Origin: Zingiber officinale
Lineage: Eukaryota > Streptophyta > Magnoliopsida > Zingiberales > Zingiberaceae
Direction: 5' to 3'
NCBI RefSeq assembly: GCF_018446385.1
Contig: NC_055992.1
Coordinates: 52,962,799 to 53,026,798 of the forward strand
DNA: 64,000 nt
In this document: one piece after another, positions 35,901-47,206 of the stretch
Position numbering within the stretch: position 1 is the stretch's first letter
Layout: the number at the start of each line of letters is the position of its first letter
Position numbers and translations under genes: made by a program
The notes under the pieces: generated by a model
Seen by the model: the letters and a program-made list of their open reading frames with translations, nothing else
Databases searched by the model: none
Told to the model about the DNA's origin: nothing

Positions 35901-36785
35901 TAGGATATGATGTTACATGTATTATGATAAGATTTATGCCATAATATGTTGTCTACCTTACGTTATGTTATTATTGAGATTCATGCCATGATATGATATG
36001 TTTTAATTTCATGATGAGATGAGCATCAATTACTCTAATGTATGATCTAATGATGTTGCATGATTACGTTGGTTTTTGTGAGTAGGAAAGGATCTCACTA
36101 AGCCTTGAGTGCTTACAGATACTTTTCCTTGTACCACAGATAAAGGTAAAGAATGGAGAAACTAGAGGAGCAGTGGGAAGGGGCAAGAGATGTGTGATGG
36201 TGACTTGGCTAAAGAAATAAAATGACCTGCTGAAATGAACTTAGAATAATATGTTATGTTATGTGATGTCTTTTATGATTTCTTATGCATGTGCTAGAAA
36301 TGGATACTATGACTATTTAAGTTGAACCATGTTATTTCATATTCATATGCTTGGTATGTCTTCCGCTGTATGTATGTATGAATGTTTAAATTTACTAAGT
36401 CTAAGGGTAAGAAAGTAACCCCGCCCTCACTAGGCAGGAGTGGTAGTAAAAGGGGCGGGCGTTACAGGAAGAAAGGCAACTTGTCTTTTGCTTGCTTCTT
36501 TTCTTAACCAAGAGAAAGAGGAGGAAAGCCACTTGTCTTTCTCTTGTTCCCTTATTTAATCATACTCTTTATCTTTATCTATAATTTCTATTCTTTGCTA
36601 TTCATGTGTCATTCATGATTCTAGTGGTTATTATACACTAATTTAACTTTATCATTTGTGGGAGGTTCAAGGTTCAAACCTTAACCTCTCTTTCTTTTTA
36701 TTTCTTTTTGGTTCTATTTCCATTTCCCTTTTATTCTAAAAGAAAAATACCCATAGGTATAGCTTATTATTTCGTGGGTGTTACA

Positions 36786-37293
36786 ATCTCCAGGCATGAG
36801 ACCAAGGAATGGGTCCTGGAAACTTTACAAAGAAGAAATGAGATTTCCAAGCTTTAAGATACGATGACATATCCTCAAAAAGGACCATCTTAGCTCGGGA
36901 TTGGAACAGGAAAACACCGGGCTCCGAACACTTTGGGTAAGAAAACATGAAAAAATTTTGGGGAGTAGGAGGGATATCTAACAGACGAAATAGCATGTAG
37001 GCACCACACAGATAACGAAAGGCGTTAGGTGTAAATTGCTGCAAAGGAATATCAAAATATTGGCTCACTTCGATTAGGAAAGGAGGAATGAGAAACCTTA
37101 AACCCCCTATCAATTGATCCTTGAAAAAAGTCACGCAATTAGCGGGGGGACGATAAGGATGATCATCTGGTTTCAGGATTAAGATGCTATATTCCCTGGG
37201 GATTTCATATTGATGGTGGATGGCGAGCCTAGCATTTTTATCAAAAGAAGAAGAAATTTGGACATACCAAGGAGCCATCATTTCCTCAGCCAT
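36786..37293 (-). pseudogene. Antisense gene 1, N-terminal exon part
   Basis: From the ATG at 37293 (MAEEMMAPWYVQ) the frame gives a globular domain. It contains FKDQLIGGLRFLIPPFLIEV, DIPLQQFTPNAFRYLCGAYM and KWKSHFFF-like blocks. This pattern fits the 'putative gypsy type transposon' domain (Pfam Transposase_28), recognised by eye. It stops inside the solo LTR H edge with WSHAWRL; past the insertion the frame resumes at 29598 as STLPPLPDV. No stop occurs in this exon apart from the insertion, so it decayed less than antisense gene 2. Confidence 0.78.
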
Positions 37294-39104
37294 AGACAGA
37301 AGTAAAGGCTAGTGGAACAACAAGTTACTTACTGGAAGCAAGAAAGGTGATCGCCGGAAAGCGGTGAGCGCGAGGTTTGATCAAAGACTACAGCGAGAAA
37401 TGAACGCTAAGGCAAGAAAGGAAGGGACAAAGTTGATAAGAAGACGAAGGGTTTAGGGTTTGGAAAATACACAACCGTCATTAGATCAAAAGACTTTTCT
37501 CTCAATAGATGTTGAGGATTATAGAAAAGGGACAAATGCTCGTGTGATGTAGCAGAGAAAGAAGATATGTGTTACATAATCATAAAGGAGCATTTATGTT
37601 GGATGCGACAAATCGAATCATGCTGGGGTTAGTAACACCTCGTCATACGCCTCCAACATTCTCTTACCATTGAAAAGTCAATCACAAGCAAGGAAATTCT
37701 GAAGAAAAGACGTAGTTTACTAGACATAATAAAGAAAGAGGGATTGAGTTTGACTAAAACCAGGTTATGGACAATAAAAAATAAGGAAAGTTATTTAGGC
37801 ATAAAGCATGGTCCTAATTAATGTCATTATAAAGCATAAACTAGCATTGATTGAAATAATTTTACTTACAATATCGGTTGGCATAACTTTAGCTATAATA
37901 GATAAGTGTAACATCGGCCGGGATAACTTTGTTTGTGATAAACAAGCGAATATCGGTCGGCATAGCGTTAGTTATAATAGATAAGTATAACATCGGTCAG
38001 GATAACCTTGTCTATGATAAACGAGAGAATACTTGTCGAAATGACAATGTTTATGATATACAAGTGGATATTGGACAAAGCATCACGTCTATTCTTATGA
38101 ATTAGAGGGATCAATAGAATTACCCAATTCAATACAAAAGATTGTTTAAATTTACATTTAGAATCTGATCAAATACATAACATTGCATTTCCCCCTCAAA
38201 ACATTAAACCTCGAAAGGTCAACAGAAGTTTCAAACATAAGCTCTCGGGATGCTTAGAAAATTTCAATCCCACCGGAGTCAAACTTGCCAGAGAGCAGAA
38301 GTGGAAATATTTTACCTGGCACGAAGGAAGCTTGCCCGGGTGACAGAAGTGGCACTATTTTGCCCGAGATGAAGGAAACTATAAAGTAGGGTGGTCTCAA
38401 GGACAAGGGGGAGAGGACAGATCTATTTAGGCCTTGGTGCAAAGGTGATTGAAAGAGTCTCTCCCCTGTTCGAGCCCTAGAACTCTGCTGCCAGAGCAAC
38501 CAATCCTAGCCCGAGGGTAACATGGGCTACGCGTTCGTAGTGACACCAATGGGCTATTTAGTTGGCCCTCCATGAGTAGTGGGAACTCCTCTTAAACCCG
38601 TCGGGTTTGCAGAACAGTCGTGCCTTTGACTGGAGATCCTAGATTTAGAAAAACTTCGTCCCTTGGGATAGTTTCTCGAACCAGAAAGTTAGCTGAAGCA
38701 AAAACTTGAATAAACTCATGTATAGATCTAGCCTTGTCCAACAAGAGTCGCCCCCAAAAAGGGGGATCTAAGGTCATACTCTTGGCAGGAAAAGTTAGCA
38801 AGGTCGGAAAAGAACTGAGGTAGGTGATGAATGAAGAGAAGGTTGTGACCCTATTTAAAAGATCAAAGGATCTAAGGAATCACTGTACTAAGGTTCACGG
38901 GATCACTGTACTAGCTGTACAAAAAATTCGTAAGGTCATTTCAGTACCCGTTGCAGAGTCACGGGTAAAGAAGAAACAAAATCAGACCTGTGTCTAGTCA
39001 GTCGGCTACACCTCCTTCGACTAGACTTGAAGGAAAGGCTAGTGATATGGGTTGGGTTTCGTAGATCCCCGGTGAGGAAGGGAAAGGGGACAACCGAGTT
39101 GAGA
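37294..39104. other. Region upstream of antisense gene 1
   Basis: It holds about two and a half copies of a roughly 82-bp degenerate repeat at 37870-38060 (ATAATAGATAAG, then CATCGGYCGGGATAAC). The rest is unique, mixed in composition and without a supported gene. Small frames at 38254-38499 and 38592-38801 (minus) lack motifs. The antisense gene's promoter should lie just above 37293, but no clear TATA box is seen. Confidence 0.6.
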
Positions 39105-39960
39105 AGATAGGCCAATACCGACGGAGATATACCTCCATGGAGGAAGGTCAATACCGGCCGAGGTATACCTCAAAGGAGGTAGGCCAGTATCAATCAAGAT
39201 ATACCTCCAAGGAGGTAGGCTAATATCGACCGGGATATATCTCAAATAAGGTTGGCCAATATCGAACGGGATATACCTCTAAGGGGGTAGGCTAATATCG
39301 GTCGAGATATACCTCCAGGGAGGCAGGTCAATATCGATCGAGATATACCTTCAGGGAGGAAGGCCAATATCGGCTGTGATATACCTCAAAGGAGGTAGGC
39401 CAGTATCGATTAGGATATACCTCCAAGGAGGTAGGCTAATATCAGCCGAGATATACCTCAAATGAGGTAGGCCAATATCGATCGGGATATACCTCTAAGG
39501 AGGTAAGCTAATATCGACCGGGATATACCTCAAATGAGGTAGGCCAATATCGATCAGGATATACCTCCATGGAGGTAGGCTAATATCGACCGGGATATAC
39601 CTCAAATAAGGTAGGCTAATATCGAACGTGATATACCTCCAAGGAGGTAGGCTAATATCGGCTGAGATATACCTCAAATAAGGTAGGCCAATATCGAACG
39701 GGATATCCTCTAAGGGGGTAGGCTAATATCGGCCGGGATATACCTTCAGGGAGGTAGGTCAATATCGACCGAGATATACCTTCAGGGAGGAAGGCAAATA
39801 TCGATCGAGATATACCTTCAGGGAGGAAGGCCAATATCGGCCGAGATATACTTCCAAGTGAGAAGGGCAATGCCGACTGAGACATACCTTGAAAGAGGTA
39901 GGCTAATCTGGGTTGGATAATACCTTGAAAAGGATGTACCAATATTGATCAAGATTACAT
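39105..39960. repeat. About 40-bp tandem array, about 21 units
   Basis: The unit is GATATACCTCCAAGGAGGTAG followed by a spacer such as GCTAATATCGACCG. Each has a short inverted repeat (ACCTCC and GGAGGT) around its centre. Units vary by substitutions, and the last ones (39840-39960) are heavily decayed. Repetitive peptides in the reverse frames (39495-39942) come from the periodicity and are not genes. Confidence 0.93.
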
Positions 39961-40860
39961 ACTTGATAAAATATAGACCAGTATTAGCTGGAATAATAAA
40001 CTTAGAGGAGTACGGATAGGTATTGCCCAAGAAGCCTTATGAGAGGTAATAATAATTGACTAGACCTAGTTTAAGTTCAGTTTCGACTGATGCAAGGAAC
40101 AGTGTTATATTAGGCTATCTATGATATAGCAAAAATAGGAGGGATTGGTAGGAACGATAGATACACTTTGAAATAACTTGTGAAACAAGACAGAAGTAAA
40201 TATTTCAAATAAAATAGTTTAATGAAGATATTTGCAGTGTGTGATTGTATAACAGGTGTTACATATTTGGCAGGAAATGTGTTTTTAGACTTTTCTGCAG
40301 GTACTAGATGATAAAGATGGTACATCTGGGGTAAAAAAAGATTCTTTAAAAGTCATTTACCACAAGTACGCAGCTTACGTCATCTCATAACAAACTCTAA
40401 CAAACCAGGGTCCACTTCATGACTACGGAGGTTATATGAAGTGGAATAAAAAGGGGAATCCTCTCCGTTGGCCAGGTAATTTCACATCACTGCTCACATT
40501 CATAACCCTAGTTTTCAACTACTGTTCATCTGCTTCTTCCTTCTTCCACACCAAGAGATATCACTGACTTGAGCATCGGAGGGCCTAGCTAGGGATTCCC
40601 ACCCCGGTCTTAGGTCACTAACGATAATGTTGGTTGGACTCTTGCGCGTAGGAAGCCTTGGAAGCTCCGGATCTGGGTTTTCTTTAGTCAAATTTCCATC
40701 TCGCCATTGGAGCTTCACACCAGAAGGACATCCCGGGACTTCATTCTCTTAGATCCGCTTTGGGTTTCTCGGATCGGTGTTCTATAGGTATTATTCTTCT
40801 CTAGCAGTAGGTGTTTTCTCCCAGCTTTCCGTTTTGTCAAGCTTCTCAGACAGGATCAAC
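39961..40860 (+). repeat. Gypsy LTR-like segment
   Basis: At 40440-40860 the sequence has features I associate with plant gypsy LTRs: AATAAAAAGGGG (TATA-like), TGACTTGAGCATCGGAGGG and CACCCCGGTCTTAGGTCAC. It ends with ACAGGATCAA, the same ten bases that precede the gypsy primer site at 53151-53160. It stops where the Copia-B2 leader begins. The left edge of the LTR is not clear; 39961-40430 may be 3' untranslated sequence. Confidence 0.5.
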
Positions 40861-42044
40861 CTCAAACACCGTGAATTTTGTATGCCACGTTAGTGTGAAT
40901 GTATACAAATTCAAACATTTGTAAGAGGAGGATATTATCCATTAATTATCTTGTCAACCTTAAATTACCTCAAACATCATGAATTTTGTATGCCACGTTA
41001 GTGTGGACGTATACAAATTCAATTGTTTGTAAGAGAAGGATTTACCCATTTTATTTTGTCAACCTAACTTTATGACAAATAAAATTTCCTCAAACATCGT
41101 GAATTTTATATGCCACATTAGTGTGGACGTATACAAATTCAATCATTTGTAAGAGGGGGTTTCACCTAGCTTTATGACAAATTAATAGTTGGTCTTCCTT
41201 TGGTCACGCAAAACAATAGCAGTGACTCCGTTGGGGAGGATACTATTGAATGTGTCTAAGTGTATACCATTACTTGATACTTAGTCCATTAAATAGGATT
41301 GTGCCCCTTTAGTTGGAGAAGATCACACACTCTTAAATAATTTACTATAACCATCCACAAAGGAACTTTGACCTAGTGATCCACAAACAAACTCATCCGT
41401 TGTGGAGGGAGGCACTCAGAGCCAACACACAAGTTTGTTGCATCACTTACAAACCAATAATGGAGACCATGGAATTTATTTACTAATCCCTCTCCCACTT
41501 AGTATTTTAAGTTGAGGATTTTAACTATGCAAGCATACATCACATGTACACACACATCACAGTAAATAAAGCAATAAATATGAAAATTAATTTTTCAACT
41601 ATTATGGCTTTTTCCATCACTGTCCTCTGTGTGCTGCTAGCCCTAGGGTTCATGTCATCGGGTCCATCGAGCTTCCTTTTTCCACTGTGCCTTTGGTCCT
41701 CCAATAGTACCACGCCTTGCAAGAATATGATCCGCGACAAAAAATAGAATTTTACATATATCGATCCTATATTCCACAAGGGAATGTACATAAAGTCTAG
41801 ATCGAACAAAAAAGTAAAATCCTAGGGCTAATACAGCTCCTGCTGTATTTAATAAATACAATCATGCACACACATAAAAAATATCCTTGACATATCCATG
41901 GGTCTAATCACACACAATCACATTAAGCCATAATAGTTGGAGCCTGCAACTGCAGAGTTAGCATATCCTACTATTATCCTGCCTAAAATATGTATGACAT
42001 GTGCATAATTAAACTGAAAACCAAATACACAGAGGCAAACCCTA
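40861..42044 (-). other. Copia-B2 leader with triplicated segment
   Basis: It matches the Copia-B1 leader at about 11110-12203. A segment of about 120 bp (CCTCAAACA..., then TATGCCACGTTAGTGTGGA, then TTTGTAAGAGG) is present three times in tandem from 40861 to 41175, against once in B1. There is no gene. Confidence 0.85.
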
Positions 42045-42056
42045 GCTCTGATATCA
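42045..42056 (-). other. Degenerate primer-binding site of Copia-B2
   Basis: The minus strand reads TGATATCAGAGC, differing by one base from the TGGTATCAGAGC seen in the other copies. It adjoins the LTR at 42059. Confidence 0.85.
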
Positions 42057-42058
42057 GT

Positions 42059-42717
42059 TGTTGGTTGCTACTCGGAGTATCGCTCCAGTTCCCCTGTACA
42101 AAAATTTTATACAATTCCTAAACTTTCCTAACAGCCTATCGTGTTCTTTAGAAATTAAACTTGGAATCGCAAACAGAACTTAACATTATTGATTCCAAAT
42201 TTAACTTATCTGTTCTTAGATGTTTAGACTTGGATCGTAAATGATACTTAACATTATTGATCCAAATCCACCCATGTTACAAATTTGATTAAATATTTAT
42301 TTTAGAGATCGACTCCTAGGTCAAACATGGTGAGACACTTGGGCATCTTGGGTATGAGAACATTCACCACTGCCTCGATAAAGCCTTTCAAAGAAATTCA
42401 ATATTTAATCTCCTTATAGTAACCCTAGGTTTAACCAAAAAGAACAATCGAATCACAAGATCTAAAAACAAAGAAACACAAATTCGAATCATAAATCCAA
42501 AACCTAGAATCACTAGCCTCTTGTGTTTGGTATTTCAAGATTTAAATAAAAGGATGAACTAGTTATAAAGCGGAAACTAATAACTAGTTAAACCTTTTAT
42601 AGCTTATAGACCTCACGATCATCTGTCGTATTCCTCTTCTTATCTCGGACGTCGTGTGGGTGACGATCTACCTAGACAAGAATCCACCCAAGTTTCCTTC
42701 TTCTTCAAGCAAGTTTA
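42059..42717 (-). repeat. Copia-B2 5' LTR, part 1
   Basis: It aligns with 12218-12860 of Copia-B1 and 56525-57170 of Copia-B3. It is interrupted at 42717/42718 by Copia-D. Confidence 0.9.
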
Positions 42718-43188
42718 TGTTGGAGCAATCCCAATGGTCTATTCGACCATGTGTTTTAGTGTTTGGGCAAAGGGTTTAAGATAGGTTCACCCTTGTATTT
42801 GATATGTGTACTTGAGTTGTGCAAGACTGCAGGATACACATGTGACTCAGGTTGATGGCTTCAGGTCTAGTGAAGGATGGCATTAGGGACGAGCCGCGGG
42901 CTTGTATCCATCCGAGGGACCGTGGACAAGCCAACGAGGACAAGGGCCAAGGGAAGCGACTTCGAGGCATACACAAAGGATGACATTGGGGATGAGCCGC
43001 GGGCTTGTATGCATCCGAGGGACGAGAGCCAGAGGAAGTAGGCTTGAAGGCAAGAGGTCAAAGGTTGCAACGAAGCGTCAAGTGAGTATAAGGGTGAGGG
43101 TCCGAGTGCTAAGAGATTGTACTTGGGGTTAAATCCTAGGTTTAGAGTTTCACCGTAGCAGTTACTGTAGTGGTACTGTAGCAGTTAT
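42718..43188 (+). repeat. Copia-D 5' LTR, part 1
   Basis: It is collinear with 50054-50510 of the 3' LTR. It is interrupted by the Copia-A2 fragment. Compared with the 3' LTR, about 150 bp (equivalent to about 50515-50665) is missing at the interruption. Confidence 0.9.
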
Positions 43189-44827
43189 TCTTTTAAAATC
43201 ATTTAATTAGGCCTTTAATTAAATGATGCTCCCACTGAATTCTATAATACTTGTGGGACAAGATCCACATCATATTAACCCTTGAGTTAGCTTTGGCTAA
43301 TACGCCTAAGACTTAGCATGATCGGTAGGTAACGATTACCAATTACATCTCTATGCAACTCTTGTTTATAAAATCAATATCCGCATTTATATTAAAACTC
43401 GAGTTAGCTTTGGCTAATACGCCCGAGAGTTAATATAGATGTGATTTTGACCTATCTTTTCCAACCGTTGGAAGAATGCCTATAGTTGACTCGATCTAAC
43501 CGAGCAACTAGGAATACTCAATCTAATTGAGTTTGTATTCACCCATGCGTTGATAGGCGGGACCAAGATTGTCCCTCCGTACCCTACCAAGATAATATGT
43601 ATTGCTCTGCTTTGACATATTCAACAATACATGTGATCGAGGTAGTGATAGGTATCACGGCACGGTTAGGCATTTAGAGTTGGTTCGATCGAGATCTAAT
43701 CTAATCGAAAAGGATGCATCTTGTGCACGACTTAGATCTAATCTAATCGCAAGGGTGCATCATGTGCACGACTTGGATCTAATCTAATCGTAAGGCACTA
43801 ATTAATTAATTACTTATTAAACATGCATCATATACATAAGCAATTAACTAATTAATCTATTTGTGATTTAGTCATGGCCCTACTGCGATCCTCTCAAGCC
43901 AATGAGAAGATCGAATGGTCAACCTAGGGTCAACAGCTTCTCCAAGCTCCTCCCTTTGACCACCTTGTGTTGCTCGTGCCCGCCTCGGAACTCCGTCTCG
44001 TGTGGACCCTCCACCGCTCCAATTTGTACATTACAATTTGAAACTCGAGTTACATTCGAGTCTAAATCTAATTTACAACTAGAATATATGAGAAAGGCAC
44101 GACGTGCAGGTCGCGAAAAATAAAAACATACAACACGCGCAAACACATAACGGCACGCAGGCCGTATTATGAATTACAACACAATTCAATCATATTGGGT
44201 TTTTGGGCCATGACTATCACAAAATTAATATATAATTCAAAATTATATATTTTTCATAATTTTCTATAATTTTAAAATTAATTTTTTACAATTTTTACGA
44301 GTAAAATTTCCCGGCGGTCCCGTTTAGCGGTTTCGGCCGCAATCGCGGAACGGATCCCCTTGCGGGGCCAGGGGCAGCGCCCCTACCCGCGATCTAACCA
44401 TCGCGAGGGTTGCTTTGCGATCCAACAGCGCCCAAACTCGCTGTCCCAAAATGATTTGGGTCGAGATATTGCCGTTTCAGAAAAATCTTCCCGGCAGGTT
44501 CATTTTTAGCGATTTCGGGTGCAATCGCGGAGCAAATCCCCTTGCGGGGTTAGGGGCAGTACCCCTAGCCATGATCTAACCATCGTGAGTTGCTCCTTTG
44601 CGATCTAATGGCACCCAAGCCCGCTGTCCCAAACGGATTTGGGGCAAAACGAAGCCGTTTAAGGAAAAACTTCCCGGTAGCCGAAGCCTACAAGTGCCGA
44701 GATACTTGTGCTTCGCTTCTACGGAAAAATTACCCATAAAAACATAAAAAACTAAATTTTTACAGAAAATCACAGAAGGTTTAGTTTTCATAAAACCAAA
44801 AATTAAACTCGTACAAGCCTTGCACGT

Positions 44828-44840
44828 GGCTCTGATACCA
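44828..44840 (-). other. Primer-binding site of Copia-A2
   Basis: The minus strand reads TGGTATCAGAGCC, one base from the LTR end at 44842. Confidence 0.92.
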
Positions 44841-44841
44841 C

Positions 44842-46672
44842 TGTTGGGTTTTTCGGGCCGCGGAAACCCCGAATCACCCAAAGCCGTAGATCCGTGCAAG
44901 GAAAAACCGAATGAAATACAAGTACGAGTTTCAAAACTTTAGATCTACTCCTAGATCTATGTGTTGAGAGCTTTTACCTTTGAAGCATGCCCTCGTAAAA
45001 TTCCCGCTCGTCCAAACGGTGCCGGATCTTGAGAGTGTCAAAATAGACACTCCTCTAGAAGTATCCACACGAACTAATTAGGTGGAGATGACCAAAAACC
45101 AAGGTGTGCTAGCACCTATGTGGTTCGGCCAAGGAAGGAGGAGAGGGAGGGCTTGAGAGGAAGAAGATGCAATAATAATCACTTGAATGAAAATGAATCC
45201 ATTTTCATTCAAATTGTGGCCGGCCACATTTCCCAAATGTAACCCCCTCATTAATGCATTAAGTTGTCATCAAAGAGGGAATGTAACCTCCATGAGGTGG
45301 CACTCACTAGTAACTCCCATGAGGTGGCAACCATGATGATGTGGTGCATCATCATTGGTCCACATCAATGCCAACTCACCAATGAGGTGGCATAAAGTCA
45401 AGTCAAACTTGACTTTTAATCTTCCTCTCAAGTCAAGTCAAACTTGACCAAATCTCTTCCATGGTTGATCTAATCTAACCATTTGATTCAAGCCAACTTA
45501 ATATAATGAATCTAATTCATTTAATTAAATTGATTCAATGAGTCAAAATCTAAATTAGACTCATTGAACACATGAATCAACTTGAGTCGAACTCAAGTTA
45601 GCCCAATTAGGATTACTCTTAATCCAATTTGATTCATCAAATGAAACTAATCCTCTTGGTTCATCATATGAACCTAATCTCCATCTAATTGTCCTAAGTG
45701 TGTGACCCTATAGGTTCTTGTAACGTTGGCAATGCCCTAAACCCATTTAGGAGCATAAGTAATGAGCGGTATCTAGCAACACATCATTACTACCAAAGTT
45801 ACAAGAATGTCGAGATCCGACATCACCTTGTGACTACTAATTGTGACTCCTCACAAAATATGACAAGTGTCCTTCTATCCTAGACATCTAGATTGGTCAA
45901 TGTGAGGCATAGACCGTGTCATCCTCTGACCAATCTAAATCTTGAACTCCAAGTAGACTCACTAAATCAAATGAGCTCAATATCCCATATTGACTCATTT
46001 GGGCATGGCCATGCACTTCGTGGTCTCACTCTATCAAGAATACCGATGTCTCTCCCGTCATATAGGACGGATAGATCCTATCTACATCACTCACATCCCT
46101 CCGCATAATTTTTTATATACCCAGTAATCGCCTTTATAGTCCACCCAGTTACGGGTGACGTTTGATGAAACCAAAGTACATAACTCCTTATGTAGGGATC
46201 TATGGTGACTTCAGGTCTAAGGACTAGTAGTCATACTAATAGCCACATGAGAAAGTATATGACACTCATATAACGATCCATGATACTTTCTCATGGCGGG
46301 TCATTCAGTATACATTCTCTAATGTATACCCATGTGTCAACTTGATATCTCTATATCCATGACTTGTGAGATCAAGTCATCGAGTTGACCTACATGCTAG
46401 TCTTATTGCATTAACATTGTCCCTGAATGTTAATACTCGACTAGGAATGATTAAGAGTAGTGTTCCCTATATCATCTCACTATCGGTTCAAATAACCGAT
46501 TGATATAGGTGAGAACCATCTACTCAAGGACATTATTATACTTAGTTTATTTGGCACCAATACAAGTAAGTATAATAACCAAAATCCAAATGCCTTTATT
46601 TATATATAGAATATGATACAATAAGTCCAAAATACAATCATCAAATGATTGGCTCTAGGGCTCTAGCTAACA
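44842..46672 (-). repeat. Copia-A2 LTR
   Basis: It matches both Copia-A LTRs. It keeps the canonical outer end (TGTTAG on the minus strand) that Copia-A has lost. It contains a GTGGCCGGCCAC palindrome at about 45218-45229, also found in the Copia-B LTRs. Confidence 0.92.
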
Positions 46673-47142
46673 CTAGTTTTAGCAATTGACTAGTAGGCGG
46701 AGTTTTCAACCTACGACCTATATAACCAAGGCTGGAAAGCTTGGTTATCCCTGACAAAATTGGATTTGGTTAAAGTCTAATTTGTAGTCTTTTGTGCTCA
46801 AGAGATCTTTATGTGCCAAGAGGTCTTGGTTGGAGTTGTGGTGAGATTTCTCCACCCACAAGGAGGTTGAGCTAGCCGGAGTTTGCCGGTGACTAATCCA
46901 CCAACGAATTAAGGGATCGTCCACCTTACGGGCACGCCATGGAGTAGGAGCAAGTTATCTCCGAACCACGTAAACGAACGTGTTAGCGATTTGCATCTCT
47001 TCCTTTGTATTTAGATTTCATATTTGTATTCATGGTTGTATTCTTTGTTTTCCATTGTGCACTAATGAATACGTAGGACGTGATCAATTTGGGGGTGTCG
47101 TCTTTCCAACCCCCCTTCAAGTCGACCACCGATCCCCCTATA
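46673..47142 (+). repeat. Copia-D 5' LTR, part 2
   Basis: It is collinear with about 50667-51143 of the 3' LTR and ends next to the primer site. It has the TATA box TATATAA at 46719-46725; the same box in the 3' LTR is at 50720-50726. Confidence 0.92.
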
Positions 47143-47144
47143 AG

Positions 47145-47157
47145 TGGTATCAGAGCC
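47145..47157 (+). other. Primer-binding site of Copia-D
   Basis: TGGTATCAGAGCC lies two bases after the LTR and is complementary to initiator tRNA-Met. Confidence 0.94.
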
Positions 47158-47206
47158 AAGGTCGCACTTCACCAGACTAATCGCCGAGAAGAGCAAATAC
47201 AAGAAG

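Larger units (their letters stand above)
32818..36466 (-). mobile_element. Solo LTR G (inner), same family as H, opposite orientation
   Basis: This is a 3649-bp copy of the same LTR family inverted relative to H. Read on the minus strand it starts TGTAACGCCCGCCCC and ends TTCGTGGGTGTTACA. The TSD is GGAAG (32813-32817 and 36467-36471), lying inside H. Matching landmarks are GATCCTTTCCTACTCAC (29911 in H, 36085 inverted in G) and TTGTACCACAGGTGAGGGG (32419 in H, 33505 inverted in G). Together H and G form an imperfect inverted repeat with arms of about 3 kb. Confidence 0.85.
29599..36785 (+). mobile_element. Solo LTR H (outer), about 3.5 kb, split by solo LTR G
   Basis: The ends are TGTAACGCCCACCCC and TTCGTGGGTGTTACA, with the TSD ATCTC on both sides (29594-29598 and 36786-36790). 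Without the inner insertion it is about 3533 bp and has no coding region. TG...CA ends, a 5-bp TSD and absence of a primer site next to it fit a solo LTR of a long-LTR retrotransposon, probably gypsy (Del/Tekay-like elements have LTRs of this length); the lineage is inferred. It inserted into exon 1 of antisense gene 1 and creates a stop there. Confidence 0.82.
14565..40860 (+). mobile_element. Remnant 3' part of a Tat-type gypsy element (inferred)
   Basis: I group the 80-bp array, two antisense gypsy-associated pseudogenes, a 40-bp array and a gypsy-like LTR segment ending at 40860 as one old element on the plus strand. Tat-lineage gypsy elements are known to carry extra antisense genes and tandem repeats between pol and the 3' LTR. 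In that reading, gag-pol would be left of the window. Copia-B1, Copia-C, the two solo LTRs and Copia-B2 are later insertions. No gag-pol is visible to prove the link, so the repeats and pseudogenes could instead be separate units. Confidence 0.45.
43189..46672 (-). mobile_element. Copia-A2 fragment: LTR, primer site and leader
   Basis: It is homologous to 5010-8484 of Copia-A. It contains a complete LTR (44842-46672, 1831 bp), the primer site and nearly the whole leader, ending about 20 bp short of where gag would begin. No gag, pol or second LTR remains. The right edge is a clean LTR end (minus strand TGTTAGCTAGAG); the left edge has no LTR. It lies within the 5' LTR of Copia-D. Confidence 0.92.

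Noticed and set aside
29599..36785. A single DNA transposon with TGTAAC terminal inverted repeats
   Set aside because: Two separate 5-bp target duplications (ATCTC, GGAAG) and a full inverted copy inside show two nested TG...CA units rather than one transposon.
39495..39942. Repetitive peptides (ISRSIFAFLPEG-like) on the minus strand
   Set aside because: They are a by-product of the 40-bp array period. Different frames give equally repetitive peptides, and there is no start or conserved end.
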